Of a stretch of 32,966 bases of DNA, positions 30,118 through 32,966 are shown one piece after another. The first letter of the stretch is position 1; each line of letters starts with the position of its first letter. This DNA is from an uncultured Oscillospiraceae bacterium. Its GTDB lineage: Bacteria > Bacillota > Clostridia > Oscillospirales > Oscillospiraceae. Below the pieces are notes generated by a model. It was given only the letters and a program-made list of their open reading frames with translations. It had not been told where the DNA came from and searched no databases. The translations under genes were made by a program, and so were the position numbers. The stretch spans positions 1 through 32,966 of the forward strand of contig CAKTXA010000029.1 of NCBI GenBank assembly GCA_934631005.1, read 5' to 3'.

Positions 30118-31452
30118 ATGGAAAAGAATCTTACCACCGGCAGTGTGTTCAAAAATCTTGTCGTGTTCTCGCTGCCGTATCTGCTCTCGTTCTGCCTGCA
30201 GACGCTTTACGGCATGGCGGATCTGTTCATCATCGGGCAGTATGAGGGCGTCGCGGCCACAACGGCCGTGTCGGTCGGCTCGCAGGTGATGCATATGCTC
30301 ACGGTGATGATCGTGGGCCTCGCCATGGGCGCAACGGTCAGCATCGGGCAGACCGTCGGCGCGGGGGATCGCCGCCGCGCGGCGCTGGATGTGGGCAACA
30401 CCGTCACGCTCTTTATGGCGCTCTCGCTCGTGCTCACGGCGGCGCTCGTGCTGCTCGTGCGGCCGATCGTGTCGGTCATGTCCACGCCGCAGGAGGCGGT
30501 GGAGGGCGCGGTGCGCTACCTCACCATCTGCTTCATCGGCGTCCCGTTCATCACGGCGTATAACATCCTCAGCTCCATCTTCCGCGGCATGGGCGACAGC
30601 AAAAGCCCCATGTACTTCATCGCCGTGGCGTGCGCGGCGAATATCGCGCTGGACTATCTGTTCATGGGCGCGCTGCGCCTCGGCCCCGCCGGCGCGGCGC
30701 TGGGCACCACGCTCTCGCAGGCGGTCAGCGTGCTCGTCTCGCTCGCGGCCATCCGCAAACGGCACAGTCTGGCGCTGCAAAAAAGCGACTTGAAGCCCCG
30801 GCGTGACGTGCTCGGCAAGATCCTCTCCATCGGCGTGCCGGTGGCGCTGCAGGACGGGTTCATTCAGATCTCGTTCATCCTCATCACCGTCATCGCCAAC
30901 CGCCGCGGCCTGACCGACGCCGCCGCTGTGGGCATTGTGGAAAAGATCATCGGCTTCATGTTCCTCATCCCGTCGTCCATGCTCTCGTCGGTCTCGGCGC
31001 TCGGCGCGCAGAATATCGGCGCGGGACGCCGCGACCGCGCGGTGCTCACGCTGCGCTATGCCATCGTGCTCGTGTCCGCCATCGGGCTGACGCTCGGCGT
31101 GCTCATCCAGTTCATCGCCGACCCGCTCGTGGGCCTGTTTACGCCCGACAGCGCCGTGGTGCACGCGGGCGGGCAGTACCTGCGCGGCTATATCTGGGAC
31201 AGTTTCTTCGCCGGCATCCATTTCAGCTTCAGCGGCTACTTCTGCGCCTGCGGCAAGTCCGGGCTGTCGTTTCTGCACAACGTCATCGCCATCGTGCTCG
31301 TGCGCATCCCCGGCGCGCTCTTCACCTCCACGCACTTCCCCACTACGCTGCTTCCGATGGGTCTGGCCACGGCGGCGGGGTCGCTGGTGTCGGTGCTCGT
31401 GTGCGTCGTCGCCTACGCCATCCTGCGCCGCAAAGAAGCCAGAAACACATAG
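30118..31452 (+). CDS. MATE-family multidrug/metabolite efflux transporter
   Basis: A 444-residue membrane protein, about 12 hydrophobic segments, started at ATG 30118 with AAAGGA 8 bases upstream. LTTGSVFKNLVVFSLPYLLSF and the helix-2 region MADLFIIGQYEG followed by AVSVGSQV are the MATE N-terminal signature; SSIFRGMGDSKSPMYF and YFCACGKSG occur at the matching places of each half. Ion-coupled export of cationic drugs or metabolites is the family role; the substrate is unknown. Stands alone between its promoter and a terminator. Confidence 0.95.
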   Translation: MEKNLTTGSVFKNLVVFSLPYLLSFCLQTLYGMADLFIIGQYEGVAATTAVSVGSQVMHMLTVMIVGLAMGATVSIGQTVGAGDRRRAALDVGNTVTLFMALSLVLTAALVLLVRPIVSVMSTPQEAVEGAVRYLTICFIGVPFITAYNILSSIFRGMGDSKSPMYFIAVACAANIALDYLFMGALRLGPAGAALGTTLSQAVSVLVSLAAIRKRHSLALQKSDLKPRRDVLGKILSIGVPVALQDGFIQISFILITVIANRRGLTDAAAVGIVEKIIGFMFLIPSSMLSSVSALGAQNIGAGRRDRAVLTLRYAIVLVSAIGLTLGVLIQFIADPLVGLFTPDSAVVHAGGQYLRGYIWDSFFAGIHFSFSGYFCACGKSGLSFLHNVIAIVLVRIPGALFTSTHFPTTLLPMGLATAAGSLVSVLVCVVAYAILRRKEARNT

Positions 31453-31480
31453 AAAAAGCGCCCCGACGGGGCGCTTTTTT
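31453..31480. terminator. Bidirectional terminator
   Basis: GCGCCCC (31458-31464), loop GAC, GGGGCGC (31468-31474), with five As before and six Ts after. Between the convergent MATE and FIST genes. Confidence 0.93.
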
Positions 31481-31486
31481 GTTTCA

Positions 31487-32347
31487 TTATTTTGGGGTGA
31501 TCTGGAGCTTGCTGAGCATGAGGTTGCCGAACTCGGCGGTACCTGCTACCGTGCAGACCTCGCCGAAGAGGAACAGGCCGAGCGACGGCGTTCCGAGCGG
31601 GCGGTCCAGCAGTCCGCCCAGACCCGCGCAGCCGAACACGATGGCGTCCGGGTCGTCATAGAACGCGCGGATGGCGTCATACGCCTCCTCGGGCGCGACA
31701 TAGCGCAGCGTCATCTCCGGCGCAAGGTCGCGCCCGCTCTTGACCACGCCGCCGTCCAGCGACAGGTGCGCGTTCACGCCCAGCGCGTCGCAGAGCGTCA
31801 GGTGCTCAAAATCCGTCTCGTGCAGGCCGAGCGCCTGCTTCTGTTCGCGCAGATACTGCGCGGCGTCCGCACCGTTGATCGTGCGGATCGTCCGCGCGTC
31901 CGCCAGCTCCAGACGGCAGGTATCGACAAGCGTCTCGTGGATGCACTTCGTCTGCGTGCAGTAGGCATAGCGCGCGTCATAAATGAGCGCCAGCGCCGCC
32001 TGTCCGCCGCCGGGGATGAGCGCCGGGCCGTGACCGGCGTCAAACGCCGCGCCGCCGCCCACCATCGGGCCGGTCAGTACGCCCCGCAGCCGCCGCAGAA
32101 AGGCGTTCTCGCCCCCGGCGTTGCCGAACACGACCACGGTCACGAACGGCTGCCCACGCCGCGTGACGGTCTCGCGCGCCGCTGTGAGCAGCGCCTCATA
32201 CGTGCCCGTCAGGCACTCCATGTCCAGCGCCCGCGGATACACCGCCCGCTCGCACACCGCACCGTTCTGGATGGGACTGAGTGTGGCGCAGCCAAAGCCG
32301 CAGGCAGCATCGAACGCCGCCGGCACGGCAAAACACAGCTTTTCCAT
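31487..32347 (-). CDS. FIST-domain protein
   Basis: A 286-residue protein started at MEKLCFAVPAAFDAACGFG (32347), with AAGGAG about 8 bases upstream. The overall plan and the C-terminal segment VFGCAGLGGLLDRP, then LGLFLFGEVCTVAGTAEFGN, resemble the FIST/FIST_C sensory domains (usual ending: GFYTYGEI then a conserved H-N-E). Here the final motif is altered. GNAGGENAFLRRL and MVGGGAAFDAGHGP are glycine-rich loops of the N-terminal half. FIST domains are thought to bind small ligands such as amino acids. No signalling output domain is fused. It lies downstream of a MetF-type gene on the same strand, with a hairpin between. Confidence 0.68.
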   Translation of the reverse strand: MEKLCFAVPAAFDAACGFGCATLSPIQNGAVCERAVYPRALDMECLTGTYEALLTAARETVTRRGQPFVTVVVFGNAGGENAFLRRLRGVLTGPMVGGGAAFDAGHGPALIPGGGQAALALIYDARYAYCTQTKCIHETLVDTCRLELADARTIRTINGADAAQYLREQKQALGLHETDFEHLTLCDALGVNAHLSLDGGVVKSGRDLAPEMTLRYVAPEEAYDAIRAFYDDPDAIVFGCAGLGGLLDRPLGTPSLGLFLFGEVCTVAGTAEFGNLMLSKLQITPK

Positions 32348-32371
32348 ACATCTTCTCCTTTGTACGCCAAA

Positions 32372-32398
32372 GCGGGACGCGGCACAGCCGCGTCCCGC
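32372..32398 (-). terminator. Strong hairpin between MetF-type and FIST genes
   Basis: GCGGGACGCGGC (32372-32383), loop ACA, GCCGCGTCCCGC (32387-32398). Only a short T-run (TTT) follows on the minus strand, so termination may be partial, letting some transcripts reach the FIST gene. Confidence 0.65.
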
Positions 32399-32438
32399 TG
32401 GGTTTTTCATACGTCTCGCGGCATGATCCGGGCTGTGC

Positions 32439-32966
32439 TCAGATCTTGACGCCCGCCTTTTCGAGGATGGTGGGGACGTTCTTTTCCGCACCGATGGCCA
32501 TGATGTGCACGCCGTCGCAGAGCTTTTCGTCCTGGATCCTGGCGATCATCTCCGCCGCCATCTCGATACCGAGCTGCATCGGCAGACCCTTGACGCCCTT
32601 TTCCTTGCCCTCGGCAGCCGCCGCGGCCAGCTTGTCGATCATATCCTGCGGCACCGCGATGCCGGGGACATTCTCGTTCATGTAGCGCGCCATGCCCGCC
32701 GCCTTCAGCGGGATGATGCCCGCCATGATGTGGGTCTTGATGCCCGCGGCGTCGACCTTTTCGAGGAAGCGCTTAAAGACGTCCAGGTCAAAAATACCCT
32801 GCGTCTGGATGTACATCGCGCCGTTTTCGACCTTCTGGCGCAGCTTGTTGATCTGCAGCTCGATGGGGTCGTACACGGGGGTGACGGACGCGCCCTTGTA
32901 GAACTTCGGCGCGCCGCCGGCGATCTCGTTGCCGCCGCAGTCGCAGTTCGTCTGCTCCATCTTCGT
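32439..32966 (-). CDS. Methylenetetrahydrofolate reductase family protein (MetF), C-terminal part
   Basis: A partial gene: 175 codons to the stop, open at the window edge. APKFYKGASVTPVYDPIELQINKLRQKVENGAMYIQTQ spans the strand where folate-pathway MetF proteins read F-x-x-G-A-x-V-x-P and G-A-x-F-x-Q-T-Q; KTHIMAGIIPLKAAGMARYMNENVPGIAVP is the next barrel strand (both quoted here only as landmarks in broken form: MAGIIPLKAAG and ENVPGIAVPQ). The NCDCGG before it fits the linker of clostridial and acetogen enzymes. It reduces methylene-THF to methyl-THF for methionine synthesis or the methyl branch of the acetyl-CoA pathway. An ATG at 32958-32960 is internal by comparison with the family. Confidence 0.85.
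   Translation of the reverse strand, partial: TKMEQTNCDCGGNEIAGGAPKFYKGASVTPVYDPIELQINKLRQKVENGAMYIQTQGIFDLDVFKRFLEKVDAAGIKTHIMAGIIPLKAAGMARYMNENVPGIAVPQDMIDKLAAAAAEGKEKGVKGLPMQLGIEMAAEMIARIQDEKLCDGVHIMAIGAEKNVPTILEKAGVKI

Noticed and set aside
1..32966. CRISPR array, rRNA operon, toxin-antitoxin pair or phage structural genes
   Set aside because: I looked for regularly spaced repeats, rRNA landmarks and typical proteins of these systems and found none.

Overview
This window reads as chromosomal DNA of a high-GC gut Firmicute, most likely a clostridium of the Oscillospiraceae type. The evidence is GC-rich codon use, strong GGAGG ribosome sites, frequent ATGA start/stop overlaps, low-GC-Gram-positive protein families (DUF6076, a lipoprotein sugar-binding protein, a MetF fragment) and an intergenic hairpin repeat of a kind common in that family. 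The taxon is an inference; no rRNA gene is present.

Layout. (1) 1-1750: remnants of mobile DNA, namely a RecA-like/AAA ATPase that has lost its N-terminal half, abutting a DUF6076 zinc-finger gene; nothing is recognisable in 1498-1753. (2) 1754-5093, minus strand: AraC regulator, PfkB/KDG-kinase-like kinase and 6-phosphogluconate dehydrogenase. (3) 5263-10285, plus strand: a glycyl radical enzyme (GRE1) of unknown substrate, its activase with two ferredoxin clusters, and a ROK-like kinase-fold protein with an unusual N-terminal extension. (4) 10340-12060, minus strand: D-lyxose isomerase family protein and Gfo/Idh/MocA oxidoreductase. (5) 12242-13006: a second GRE activase, standing alone. 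(6) 13026-17142: a second AraC regulator, an MFS transporter, a DeoR regulator and a 6-phosphogluconolactonase-type beta-propeller. (7) 17272-19686, minus strand: a second GRE (GRE2) with the active-site signature of E. coli YbiW/PflD. (8) 20051-27131, plus strand: ROK kinase, lipoprotein sugar-binding protein, RbsA-type ATPase, two RbsC-type permeases, a divergent shikimate-dehydrogenase-like enzyme and an acetyltransferase gene broken by an in-frame TAG. (9) 27132-27664: low-GC DNA ending in the 3' part of a tRNA-Leu(UAG), the expected scar of an element integrated in a tRNA gene. (10) 27867-32966: apparently ordinary chromosome, with a four-gene coupled operon (HTH regulator, tiny membrane protein, DUF2975-like membrane protein, mini protein kinase), a MATE exporter, a FIST-domain protein and the end of a MetF-type reductase.

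How the parts may work together. GRE2 belongs by motif to the enzymes that open 1,5-anhydrohexitol 6-phosphates to 1-deoxyfructose 6-phosphate. Here it sits divergent from a ROK kinase and a complete ribose-type ABC importer. That suggests import of a neutral anhydro-sugar or polyol, phosphorylation in the cytoplasm, then radical C-O cleavage. A motif close to TTCATTCGTAA lies at the promoters of GRE2, the ROK/ABC operon and the stand-alone activase with its divergent oxidoreductase/isomerase operon, tying these units into one likely regulon. GRE1, its activase and the fused kinase form a second radical module whose substrate I cannot name. The lactonase, 6-phosphogluconate dehydrogenase and KDG-like kinase would handle aldonate-type intermediates. 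No aldolase for 1-deoxyfructose 6-phosphate and no glucose-6-phosphate dehydrogenase is present, so the pathway depends on genes elsewhere or differs from the known one.
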